A stretch of DNA of 64,000 bases. It comes from Strongylocentrotus purpuratus. Its lineage: Eukaryota; Echinodermata; Echinoidea; Camarodonta; Strongylocentrotidae. Each line of letters starts with the position of its first letter. Within the stretch, counting starts at the first letter, position 1. The notes below the pieces were generated by a model. It had not been told where the DNA came from, did no database searches, and worked only from the letters and a program-made list of their open reading frames with translations. A program made the translations under genes and the position numbers. Positions 23,901 through 36,100 of this stretch are shown here, one piece after another. The stretch covers positions 31,284,140 through 31,348,139 of the forward strand of contig NW_022145596.1 of the NCBI RefSeq assembly GCF_000002235.5. Direction: 5' to 3'.

Positions 23901-26900
23901 CGATCGGGTACAATGATTTGAATTCCTCTGGGTACTTCCACGGAATGTGCGGTTTGTGAAATCCAACGGCCAAGAAAAAAGGCGGTTGCATGTCCTGAGA
24001 TGACTGACCGGTTTCAGTCGGTTTTCCTTGCTTGTTTGTTGGATGTAGGGCTATGGATAGGTTCTTCAGGATAGATGATGAGAATTCTAGAGACTGGATA
24101 TCCGGGAGTGATTTTTGTGGCATGTCACTTACGTTGACTGGACACATTACGTTATAATGAAGAGTGCCATCCAAATTGGGACACACCTATAAAAAGAAAA
24201 TAGCGAAATATAGGATAGTATTATATATACACAAGTATATACATCATAATTATATATATATGTCTTTTTTCAGTATATAAAAGTTATATAATGACTGTTT
24301 TAATATTAGAGGCATAGTTGTTTTTATACTCTCTCAGGGAGGTTACATCGTGCTATTGCCCGAGGCGTGCCGAGGGTAATAGCATATATATATATATATA
24401 TATATCTAGTCCTTGATCAATTATTTTGGGGTAACGCTGAAATTGCGCCCGCTATAAATTATTATTGTAAATGTTCTGATCACCCGCAAGCATTAATGTC
24501 ATCCCTGAGGAAGGGGGAGCGCACCGAAAATTTAGAAAGAATATTATGAAGTTGGCACAAGATGTATTTCTTCAAAGTGTGATCTCTATACTTTCGAACA
24601 CTGCCAATACATGGATGAATTAATCAACATATAGGCCCTAAGATATAGCCTATATACCCATCTAGCCTACCCCGCCTCCCCCTGTTTTAATTACGGTATA
24701 TCGGCAGCGCAACTGTCCTCCGACGGTAGGCCTATACACAAAACTTTCTTCTTTTCTCACACCAAAATCGATATTTTGGCCAAGAAAGGCGTATCTTAAT
24801 CTAAACAAGATCTACTAACCTTGGCTGCCTTGTATTGTATTGTCGGTGGATGGTAAGGCGGAACAGACCAGCTGTATGGATAGTCATCTTGACCACCACC
24901 CGTTTTGCCTTGTCAAACCAAACAGAAATTATCCAAGGTCATGAATCTTTGTCCGATATTAAATGGCGTTGGAATTATAAAACAAATCAATTTATTAAAA
25001 GAAAGGAGTTACATTGTGCTTTACGTATTATGCGTCGTATCATGAGTCCCTGCGAATGTTTCGAACACAATTTATAGGCCTGCGTTTTTAAAAGGTGAAA
25101 AATCTTTACCAAGCTGTGCTTCCGCTTTATAAATCATATGCCATATTAATTTTTACCTTGTATCACGATAGTTATTACGTCTTGATTTCGTTTAACTAGT
25201 ATGTCTTCAACTATTTCCCTACGGTACCGCGCAAAGAGAAAGAAATGCTTCAGTGATGCCTGATATATACTTTATGAATTTTTGTATTAATCTTTTTCTT
25301 CTCCTTTTTACTCTTCTTCTACTTCTCCTTCATCATCATCTTCTTTTCCTTCTAGATTTTCTTCTTCTTATCATTATTATTATTATCATTGCATGTAGGC
25401 CTATCATTATTATTATTATTATTACTATTATTATTATTATTATTATCATCGTCATTGTTTTCATCATTATTACTGTTATCAATATAAACATAATCATCAT
25501 CATCATAATAGGAGTTATCGTTACTATCATTGCGATTTCCATTTATGAAGAAAAAATACCAGCCAGTCTAAGCCGATTTGTAAAAATTTCGGCAATAAAC
25601 CGTATTAGAATGAATGTATAAGTTATGACGATACCTGGATGAAAAACCTTTCCTACTGACGCTGTGAAGTATCCGTTATCTTTGAAGTGTTGTGGTATGG
25701 TAGTGTAGTTGCCTGCATGTGTCCTCCAGTAAGACCCGAAGTCATAGAGCCGAGTGGTGTCGGGTCGACGCCCCGTCAAGAACGATACGCGACTGGGGGC
25801 ACACACTGATTGCTAGAGAGAGATAATAAAAAGCATGAGTGTCAAGGACAAAACGGCCGAATACAATATAAGAAACTCGCAAGGATTCTACTTTTTTAAA
25901 ACATAATAATGGCCAAAATAGCACTCATGATTTACAAATGTTGGTGAAATAACATGATTTTCCGGGTTTCTTTTTTTCTTCACTTATTTGTAAATTATAG
26001 TTCCTTTCTTCTTCCCCCTCAAAAAAAAGAGAGAAGATTTTGCTCATTACGCCACTGATATGATATAAACATCAACACAAACCATTATAATTTGTATTGA
26101 TGAAATATTGATTGCTATACATGTATTATGTTGGGAGTCTTTGAGGCACCGTTCAAAGGTTAAGTTCACATCACATTCTGGTATACATCAAAGTTGATTA
26201 TAAGTTGTAGAAATGAACCCCCTTGTCCTTACCTGCACCATAATTGATGCATATTCATTGTGAATAGCGTACTCCACAAGTCGATAGCACGATTTTTAGG
26301 TCAACAACTTCTGACTTTCAAAGCTTTGGATTTTGAGTTTTCAGAGAGCTAAATAAATACTTCGATGACAGATACTAAACTGGCATATAATTGATATTAT
26401 TATAATCTATGGCTTATCAGTTTTCCGTTGATATAATCATTCATCCATTTCATTTTTCAGTTCGGATACGGTCTTTAAAAAATATTAAACCCCATTAATT
26501 GAAAAGCCATCTGTACTAGTTTGGCCAGGGGATTAGACCTTCTGCAAGGTCACTGACAGGTGGTTATCTCATCAAATCAGCTCTCAATATTAACATAAGA
26601 AAAAGAGGATCATGGGGGACCAACAGGCACTGTTTAGGCATTGTTTGCTATATAGAGGGTACAAGTAGCTATAAGTAGTACAGCAGGGCTTAAACCCCGT
26701 TGTCGTTACCTGCACCATGGCGTTGGTGAAGAGAGCAGATCTGGATGCAAGTTGATCGATGTTTGGTGATATGATGGGACCCCCATAGCATCCAAGGGAT
26801 GCTCGTAAATCATCTATCACGATGAACAGAACATTCGGTTTCTCTGACAAAGCTGTAACCATAGCAAAAAATTAAAATAAAATTGGCCTGATTGATTTGG

Positions 26901-26988
26901 TGATAATCATAATTATCATAGGCCTAAAGTATGTTAATTGATGATAATAATAATAATTAAAAAAATAATGATAATAAAAACAAATGAC

Positions 26989-27041
<53 letters not shown>

Positions 27042-27079
27042 TATTAATACTATACTACTTCTACTACGTCTACTGCTAG

Positions 27080-27132
<53 letters not shown>

Positions 27133-27133
27133 A

Positions 27134-27189
<56 letters not shown>

Positions 27190-30100
27190 TACTACTACAA
27201 GTGCCAAATGATTTCTTGTATATAATATTATAGCGCTCATGTATGGCAAACTTGTCATCCTGGCGCTCCACGTTTCATATGATGTGCGTGTAGCATATGC
27301 AAGTTACCTTATCTAGCGGCTGAGACAGGGGGCAGTTTCCAGAGGGGGTGCGTGACACTGCCCCCTCTCTCCCCACCCATACATTTTTACCCGGGATCTC
27401 CTAATATAATGGGTTTATTTTTCTTTTCTTTTTTGTTGTTGATACTTTTTTAATAAAAACTCCTTTCGGCCTTTTCAAGTCTGAGAACCTGTTCCTTTTC
27501 TTGAGGGTAAACAAAATACTCTATAAACTTGTTGGTAAAATCGGTCTGACAACTTCTAATCCGATCATTTTTAAGACATGATGACCCCCCCCCCCCCCCC
27601 GAACCCATTGCACAAAAACTTACCATTGATGGTAACTACCATGGGAACCTTGATTTTGATTGGCTGTTGAGCCCGGTTGCCATGGTAGTTGCCATTGAGG
27701 GTAAAGTTACCATAAATTGTAGGTTTTATGCAACGGGGCCCGGGAGGGGGCCTGAAGCATTTTGGGATGGGGGGGGGGGGGGAGCAAAAATTCCAGGGGC
27801 AGTGACGTAATGAGAAAAAAAGTTCGGAAGGGGGGGGGCAGACGAAAAATCTGCATCACCACCAGTCTTACACGTTACATGCAGGTCCCGCGGAACGTTT
27901 TTCAAAGTGGAGTATTATCGATCAGGTAGAGCGTAAATTGGCGTGGGGTCCAGGGCATGAGCCTCGGCAGGGGGTCAAGGGGCTGAGCCCCCGGAAGCTC
28001 AGGGGTTTTAGGTATTTAATTACGATTAGATGAGCATCCAGGGGCCCTCTGTAAGGCAATTGACGTGTTCCAGGGGGGGGGGAGAGCCCCCAGAAGCTCA
28101 GAGGTTTTAATAATTAACTATGGTCAGATGAGCATCCAGGGGCCCGCCTTAGGTGGGGTCCGGGGTGGAGCTCCCGTAAGCTCTGGGGTTTTAAGCATTT
28201 AATTACGGTCAGATGAGCATTTTTTATACCTTATTTGTGACATTGGCAGGTCACTTATTTTTTTCTCCGTCTTTCTTTCTTTTTCTCTTTAACATACTTT
28301 TTAAAAAAGGAGGGGGGGGGGGGGATCGAGCCCAGCCACTTTGCACACCATGACATAAAGGCTTCTAAATAAGGCCTAAAAAAAAAATTGATGACTTGGC
28401 GTAACCCGCCCGACCCTATTTTTATCGCCGACCCTACGCTTTTTTTTTATTTATTTATTTTTATTTATTTTTTTTTAAATTTTATTTTTTATTTTTATTT
28501 TATTTTTTATTTTTTTTTGGATAAAGGATTCTGAAATACTGGAGACATTTTTTAACTGTTTGTTATTACAGAGCCATTCACAATTGTAAATATTTTCACA
28601 AGTTGTAATTGGCTACTCTTTTCAACCCTCATTCTTCAAGATTTTGGATACATGTTAACATGTTAACATGTTAACCTCTAGACAAGTTATAAAAATGCTA
28701 GTCAATACATTGTGAAAATACTAATATTTGTGAACAGCCCCTTCTAAACCTACATATTCACCTGTTTATCCTGTTGAAGACAGTGTCTGAGATATCTCAG
28801 GCTGGGGTCTGTTGGAAACCTATTAATGCGTTCGTATGTTTGCATTTTATGTGCATGAGGGTGTATGTACATGTACATGTATGTATGCAGGGGGGGGGGG
28901 CAGGTGTATGTATGCATCCCCCAGGTCCCAAGGTGATCAAGATTTCAACAATTTCTTGCTCACTTTGCTCACACAGTGTGTGTGTCCATATATGTGTGTG
29001 TCCATATATGTGTGTGTCCATATATGTGTGTGTGTGTGTGCGTGGAGTTATTTGAACATATTGTGGTCTACCCCTCTCATCAGTATGGAGCGCCAAAGGG
29101 GCCAATATCAACAGTCACAAAAACAAACAAAGATGCATACAAACAAACAAAGAAGCATACAAACAAACAAAGGACAGAGCAAAATAGACAAAGTACCCAG
29201 AAGAAAGGACCAATTAACAAAGAATAAATCAAAGGTCAGAGCAAAATAGACAAAGTACAGGTCAGAAGAAACAGAGGGCGTTTTGGTTTACGGTAAGCAA
29301 ATAGACATCAAGCACGAAAACGAGAAAGGACAAACTCAAAAGGACATCAGCTCAGCTACGAAGTGACCCTCAAAGGACAACAGAGGGCGTTTTGGTTTAC
29401 GGTAAGCAAATAGACATCAAGCACGAAAACGAGAAAGGACAAACTCAAAAGGACATCAGCTCAGCTACGAAGTGACCCTCAAAGGACAACAGAGGGCGTT
29501 TTGGTTTACGGTAAGCAAATAGACATCAAGCACGAAAACGAGAAAGGACAAACTCAAAAGGACATCAGCTCAGCTACGAAGTGACCCTCAAAGGACAACA
29601 GAGGGCGTCCTCGAGGTTTTTTTCTTTTTAATCTAGGGCCTACTCCAATATAATACGCTGTAGGTCAATACAACAAATATGGGCTTTCATCGAAAGGGTG
29701 CGGTGCGGTGCGGTGTGGTGTGCTCAACGCACCCATTCGATAAAAGAGGGGGGCCTTTTCTCGAAAGGGTGCGTTGAGAGCGGAGTACCATTTTAACACA
29801 CCCTTTCGATGAAAGCGGGGGGGGGGGGGGCTTTTCTCGAAAGGGTGCGTCGACTAGTCTTTCGCATCAGTCGTTTAAAATGAGGATCTCGGACAGAAGG
29901 TAATAGTTGCCAATTTAAGTATATCGAAAATGTATTAAATGAAATGGAATGGTCTTGATTACAGAGTGGTCTCTTTGATGGGGGAGACAGAGAGAAGGAA
30001 AAAAGGGAAAGGGAAGATAAAAGGAAAGAAAGAAGAGGAAGAAGAAGAAGAAAAGAGGGAAACGGGGGCGAAAGGCTCTTGCCTCCCCCCCGCCAAAAAA

Positions 30101-33100
30101 TAAATAAGAGAGAAAGAGAGAAGGGAAAGGGAAAGGGAAAGAGAATAAAAAAGGAAAGGAAGAAGAATATGAAGAAAAGAGGGGCTCTTGCCTCCTCCTC
30201 CTCCCCCCGCCAAAAGATAAGTAAGAGAGAGAAGGGAAAGGGAAAGGGAAAGAGAAGATAAAAGGAAAGAAAGAAGAGGAAAAAGAAGGAAACGGAGGCG
30301 AAGGGCTCTTGCCTCCTAGCCCTTCTTCCCCTCCTCCCCCCCCCCCCCGCCAAAAAAATAAATAAGAGAGAGAGAGAAGGGAAAGGGAAAGAGAAGATAA
30401 AAGGAAAGAAAGAAGAGGAAGAAGAAGAAAAGAGGGTAACGGGGGCAAAGGGCTCTTGCCTCCTTTCTTTCCTATTCTCCCGCTTTTTCGTTTTTCTCTT
30501 TCTTTCTTTTCTTTCTTCTCTTTTCTTTCCTTTCTTTTCTTTTTTTCTTTTCTTTTTCTTTTTTTCTTTTCTTTCCCTTTTACTCTCTTTTTCCCCCTCC
30601 CCCTTTTCTCTTTTTCCCGACGGCAGCGCAATTTTACCGACAATATCCTGACAGGTGGGGGGGGGGGGGTGTCGCACCCCCACACCCCCTTTGGAGACGC
30701 CCCTGCCTTCGCCACTGTTGGCGACCACAAGGCTATCAATACAAATTAAGACATATTAATGAAGATTCTTTTTTAATGTTGCAGAGAGATAAGTATTTTC
30801 TCTATGAACTTGTTTAATGGAAAATAAATAATATTAAAAACATGAATACTATAGCGGTATAATGATGAGAGAGATGATTTAAGTCATACTTTTTTTCAAT
30901 GTGATTGGAGTGGACTTGAGGGTGGGGGGGGGGGGACCTCCTAAGATCTCGGCCGTTTCACAGCCGATCGCCGCGAAAATGCATATTTATGGTAATTTAT
31001 GCAAACAAGGTCAGAGAATTCACATTTTTACCCATAAATCATATATAATTCATATTCGAGCGTTCTTTTTCACTTCATATATTCGTTAGAATAATAATAC
31101 GACAACAAAGTTGGAAGAGCCAGTTTATCCCTATGTTATCTCTTGTTTTGATTATTTGTATTTATGTATTATATTATTTTGTTATTTCATTTCATTTCTA
31201 ACCACAGTTCAACTATTTTTACCCCAAATCAAACAAATTTACTTGAAACAAGACCAAATAACCAATGTTTTCTCTATTTTAAAAGAATAAATGGTATTTC
31301 CATATGTTTGGTACATAAATCACAAAAATGAGCGATTTTAGATTTTTTTGACATGCAAAAACAAAAGGTCACGTGACTCCGCAATTATACGTCCGATTTT
31401 CAACAAAAATATGTTTCAAAAGATGCGTAAGACTCGAAAGAAAAAAGTCATGAAAGAAAAACTGCCGCGGTTCCGGAGTAGTCGCGAAATTACTAGAGAG
31501 CACTAATCTTTTTTGGGGCCCTCAAAAATTTGAAAAATCGTACCCCCCCCCCCCTTGAACGCCAGGGGGGGGGGGGTATCTCCCAAAAACGGTAAAAATT
31601 AACGTGTTTTTTTTACACGTTTTTTTCACAGGGCGGAGCCCTCAGAAGCTCAGGGGTATTAAACATCAAAATTAACGTCGGATGAGCATAATTTTATACC
31701 TTATTTGTGACAGTGGCAGGACACAATTTGGTGTTGGGTCCAGGGGGCGGAGCCCCCAGAAGCTCAGGAGTTTTGTCCATTAAATAATTATTATTTTATA
31801 CCTTATTTGTGACACAGGGGTCACGAATTGGCGTGGGGTCCAGGGGGTGGAGCACCCAGAAGCTCAGGGGTTTTGGGCAATAAATAACGGTCAGATGAGC
31901 ATATTTTTATATCTATTTGTGACACTGGCAGAACACAAATTCTTCTTCCTCTTCCTCTTCTTTCTTTCCTTTTATCTTCTCTTTCCCTCTCCTTCTCCAA
32001 CATAAGATGCAAGACGGATATATATCGACTCACCTTCTTTCCAAGAACCATACGGGCCTGGAATTTACTTTCCCCCCCCCCCCCAGCATCTTTGCCTGCG
32101 ACGCAGTCGAAACCTTCAAAGCCGGACTCTTATGGGAAGCCATCCAAGGGGGTAATATAATCATAGTCCCTCCCCACAACTGCAATGTGATGGGACTTTA
32201 TTCTAAAATGTTCTAGAAGCAACAAACACTCTCTCTCGAACGATAACGTTCTTATTGGTCATCTTTATATCCCTCTTGAGGATCAGGACCAGGATCAGAA
32301 CAGATTCTCTCTCTCTCTCTTATTTATTTTTTGGCGGGGGGGGGGGGGGAGGGAGGAGGCAAGAGCACTTCGCCCCTGTTTCCCTCTTTTCTTATTCTTT
32401 TTCCTCTTCTTTCTTTCCTTTTATATTTTCTTTCCCTTTCCCTTCACTCTGTTTCTCTCTCTTATTTATTTTGTTGGCAGGGGGGGGGCAAGAGCCCTTC
32501 GCCCTTCCCCCGTTTCCCTCTTTCCTTCTTATTCCTCTTCTTACTTTCCTCTTATATTTTCTTTCCCTCTCCCTTCTCTCTCTCTTATTTATTTTTGGCG
32601 GGGGGGGGGGGGGGGGAGGGCAAGAGCCCTTCGCCCCCGTTTCCCTCTTTTCTTCTTCTTCTTCCTCTTCTTTCTTTCCTTTTATCTCCTCTTTCCCTTT
32701 CCCTTCTCTCTCTCTCTTATTTATTTTGTTGGCAAGAGCCCTTCGCCCCCTTTCCCTCTTTTCTTCTTATGCTTCTTTCTTTCCTTTTATATTCTCTTTC
32801 CCTTTCCCTTTCCCTTCTCTCTCTCTCTCTCTCTCTCTTATTTTTTTTTCTGGGTGGGGGAGGGCAAGAGCCCTTCGCCCCCGTGTCCCTCTTTTTTTCT
32901 TTTTCCTCTTCTTTCTTTCCTTTTATCTTCTCTTTCCTTTTCCCTTTCCCTTCTCTCTCTCTCCTATTTATTTGTTGGCGGGGGGGGGGGGGGGAGAGGC
33001 AAAAGCCCTTTGCCCCCGTTTACCTCTTTTCTTCTTCTTCTTCTTCTTTCTTTCCTTTTATCTTCTTTCCCTTTCCCTTCTCTTTCTCTCTCTCTCTGAT

Positions 33101-36100
33101 TTATTTTTTGGCGGGGGGGGGGGGGGGCAAGAGTCCTTCGCCCCCACCTTATTCCCTCTTCTCTTCTTATTCTTCTTTCTTTCCTTTTATCTTCCCTTTC
33201 CCTTTCCCTTCTCTCTCTCTCTTATTTATTTTGTTGGCAAGAGCCCTTCGCCCCTTTCCCTCTTTTCTTCTTATGCTTCTTTCTTTCCTTTTATATTCTC
33301 TTTCCCTTTCCCTTTCCCTTCTCTCTCTCTCTCTCTCTCTCTTATTTTTTTTTCTGGGTGGGGGAGGGCAAGAGCCCTTCGCCCCCGTGTCCCTCTTTTT
33401 TTCTTTTTCCTCTTCTTTCTTTCCTTTTATCTTCTCTTTCCTTTTCCCTTTCCCTTCTCTCTCTCTCCTATTTATTTGTTTGGCGGGGGGGGGGGGGGGG
33501 GAGAGGCAAAAGCCCTTTGCCCCCGTTTACCTCTTTTCTTCTTCTTCTTCTTCTTTCTTTCCCTTTCCCTTCTCTTTCTCTCTCTCTCTGATTTATTTTT
33601 TGGCGGGGGGGGGGGGGGGGGCAAGAGTCCTTCGCCCCCCACCTTATTCCCTCTTCTCTTCTTATTCTTCTTTCTTTCCTTTTATCTTCCCTTTCCCTTT
33701 TTTCCTTCTCTCTGTCTCCCCCATCAAAGAGACCACTCTGTAATCAAGACCATTCCATTTCATTTAATACATTTTCGATATACTTAAATTGGTAACTATT
33801 ACCTTCTGTCCGAGATCCTCATTTTAAACGACTGATGCGAAAGACTAGTCGACGCACCCTTTCGAGAAAAGCCCCCCCCCCCCCCCCCCCCCGCTTTCAT
33901 CGAAAGGGTGTGTTAAAATGGTACTCCGCTCTCAACGCACCCTTTCGAGAAAAGGCCCCCCTCTTTTATCGAATGGGTGCGTTGAGCACACCACACCGCA
34001 CCGCACCGCACCCTTTCGATGAAAGCCCATATTTGTTGTATTGACCTACAGCGTATTATATTGGAGTAGGCCCTAGATTAAAAAGAAAAAAACCTCGAGG
34101 ACGCCCTCTGTTGTCCTTTGAGGGTCACTTCGTAGCTGAGCTGATGTCCTTTTGAGTTTGTCCTTTCTCGTTTTCGTGCTTGATGTCTATTTGCTTACCG
34201 TAAACCAAAACGCCCTCTGTTGTCCTTTGAGGGTCACTTCGTAGCTGAGCTGATGTCCTTTTGAGTTTGTCCTTTCTCGTTTTCGTGCTTGATGTCTATT
34301 TGCTTACCGTAAACCAAAACGCCCTCTGTTGTCCTTTGAGGGTCACTTCGTAGCTGAGCTGATGTCCTTTTGAGTTTGTCCTTTCTCGTTTTCGTGCTTG
34401 ATGTCTATTTGCTTACCGTAAACCAAAACGCCCTCTGTTTCTTCTGACCTGTACTTTGTCTATTTTGCTCTGACCTTTGATTTATTCTTTGTTAATTGGT
34501 CCTTTCTTCTGGGTACTTTGTCTATTTTGCTCTGTCCTTTGTTTGTTTGTATGCTTCTTTGTTTGTTTGTATGCATCTTTGTTTGTTTTTGTGACTGTTG
34601 ATATTGGCCCCTTTGGCGCTCCATACATCAGATCATCCCCAAGGTCTGAGGACCTATCTACGCCACTGTATGTATGTATGTATGTGTATGAATAAGCAAA
34701 AAAAAAAAAAAAAAAAAAAAAAATCGCCCTACCTACCCTAATTTTCAGTGACCCGTTACGCCAAGTCATCAATTTTTTTTTTTAGGCCTAAGCGTATTTC
34801 GCCTGACTGTAATGTGGGAATTTCTTATATTCCAACAAACGCATAAAAAGGTATGACTTACAAAAAAAATGGAGAAAAATGCCGGAAAATCATGTCACAA
34901 CATCAACATTTATAAATCACCTGTTTCGAATAAGAAATACATTACCCCCCCCCCCCTATCAGTACGCCAACGATATGCGCGTATCGCTATTATAGAGACT
35001 CAATTTAAAATACCGTATAGGTGGCACGCGCAATGTTTATGAAATTTAATTCCTGTGAACTTTCCTTTTTCTTTGAGTGGAATTGTATATGTGATTTAAT
35101 TCAGGTTTTTATTATTGTTACGTTCTTTTGGATTAAAAATACAAACCATGTTTACTCCTTTACTGTTTTTTTTTTTTTTGGAGGGGGGGGGGGGCGTTTT
35201 TTTTTTTTGGGGGGGGGGGGGCAAAAATGCGTTTTTTTTAATATACGCTGTCTTGGATTTCGTTTTCTTATACATGTAAGTAGCATTTGTTTTTATATTT
35301 GTATTTTCATTTATTCACTTAGTCAATATAAATGCAGAACCTCTCGTTTTAAACAAAGTGCAATACCAAATTGTATTGATCTTCTTAATCATCGCTGATT
35401 GTTTTAAGTTTTTCTTTAAAAACCCAATCTTTTTTATTTCTATATTTGAGCAGTTGTCTTTTTAACCAGACCATTATTTTATCTGTCATGGTTTTGTACG
35501 ATTATGTTGATATGTTTCATGAATAGATATTCTTTCCTATTTATATGTATCCTCAATACTTGTAAACATATACATTTCAGCTTTTTACTGAGCTGCACTG
35601 GCTACAACATGTGCATCCTACTCTATGTTTTTCGAAATAAAACCTTGAATTGAATCTTTAATTACCTTCAAACAAAATTCTGGACAATTATGAGCTTGGT
35701 TTTCATTTTTATTTAGGTCCAAAAATCCCCAAGATGTTAGGCCGGTATTCGGCGAAAGTTTCAAGGACGATTTCAAATGCTAAGAAAAAAGATAAAAAAC
35801 AAATCTGGCCGCCCACCTCGGGTGCAAATGTAACAACGTAGGAACTAGTATAATTTTCCCCACAATTAACTGGAACTAAATATAATGGCAATGTGTCAAG
35901 CATTTGTCATAGTTTTTGATTAAAATTATCTTATTGGGGTTCTTTAAAATGATGTTTAATTGTTGAAAATCTGTCCACCTTTAATAATCAAAGAACAATA
36001 TATATATATATTTCTGAGGTATATGATTTGTTGGTACAATGTATATCATTACAATTGCCCCATGGGTGTGGCAAATATAACACTTGACTTCCGGTTATGA

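Larger units (their letters stand above)
32290..34625 (-). repeat. Right inverted arm of foldback element
   Basis: Mirror of the left arm, but with a longer pyrimidine ladder (32300-33720) than the left arm. Within it a block of about 507 bp is itself duplicated (from about 32731 and about 33238). Confidence 0.85.
28371..34791. mobile_element. Large foldback (inverted-repeat) element, 6.4 kb
   Basis: Both ends carry an inverted AGGCCTAAAAAAA and TTGATGACTTGGCGTAAC sequence. Inside are long inverted arms, left about 29085-30480 and right about 32290-34625. Each is built from the same modules in mirror order: a CAAACAAAG-rich piece, a triplicated 109-bp unit, a CGAAAGGGTGCG module, a low-complexity joint and a purine/pyrimidine ladder. 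No transposase is visible. The layout resembles TU foldback elements of sea urchins; the assignment is inference. No clear target-site duplication was found. It sits in IDS intron 1. Confidence 0.8.

Noticed and set aside
26150-26245. Alternative IDS exon
   Set aside because: Only the 3' end and donor resemble exon 2; no usable acceptor or homologous coding sequence upstream.
29793-30739. Open frames of 274 and 311 codons on the minus strand
   Set aside because: Same purine/pyrimidine ladder in the other arm of the foldback element.
32255-33787. 510-codon open frame and overlapping long frames
   Set aside because: Pure low-complexity C/T and poly-G repeat; stops are absent by composition only.
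35709-35903. 64-codon minus-strand frame
   Set aside because: Part of a non-coding direct repeat with a diverged copy at 36.9 kb; no conserved frame.
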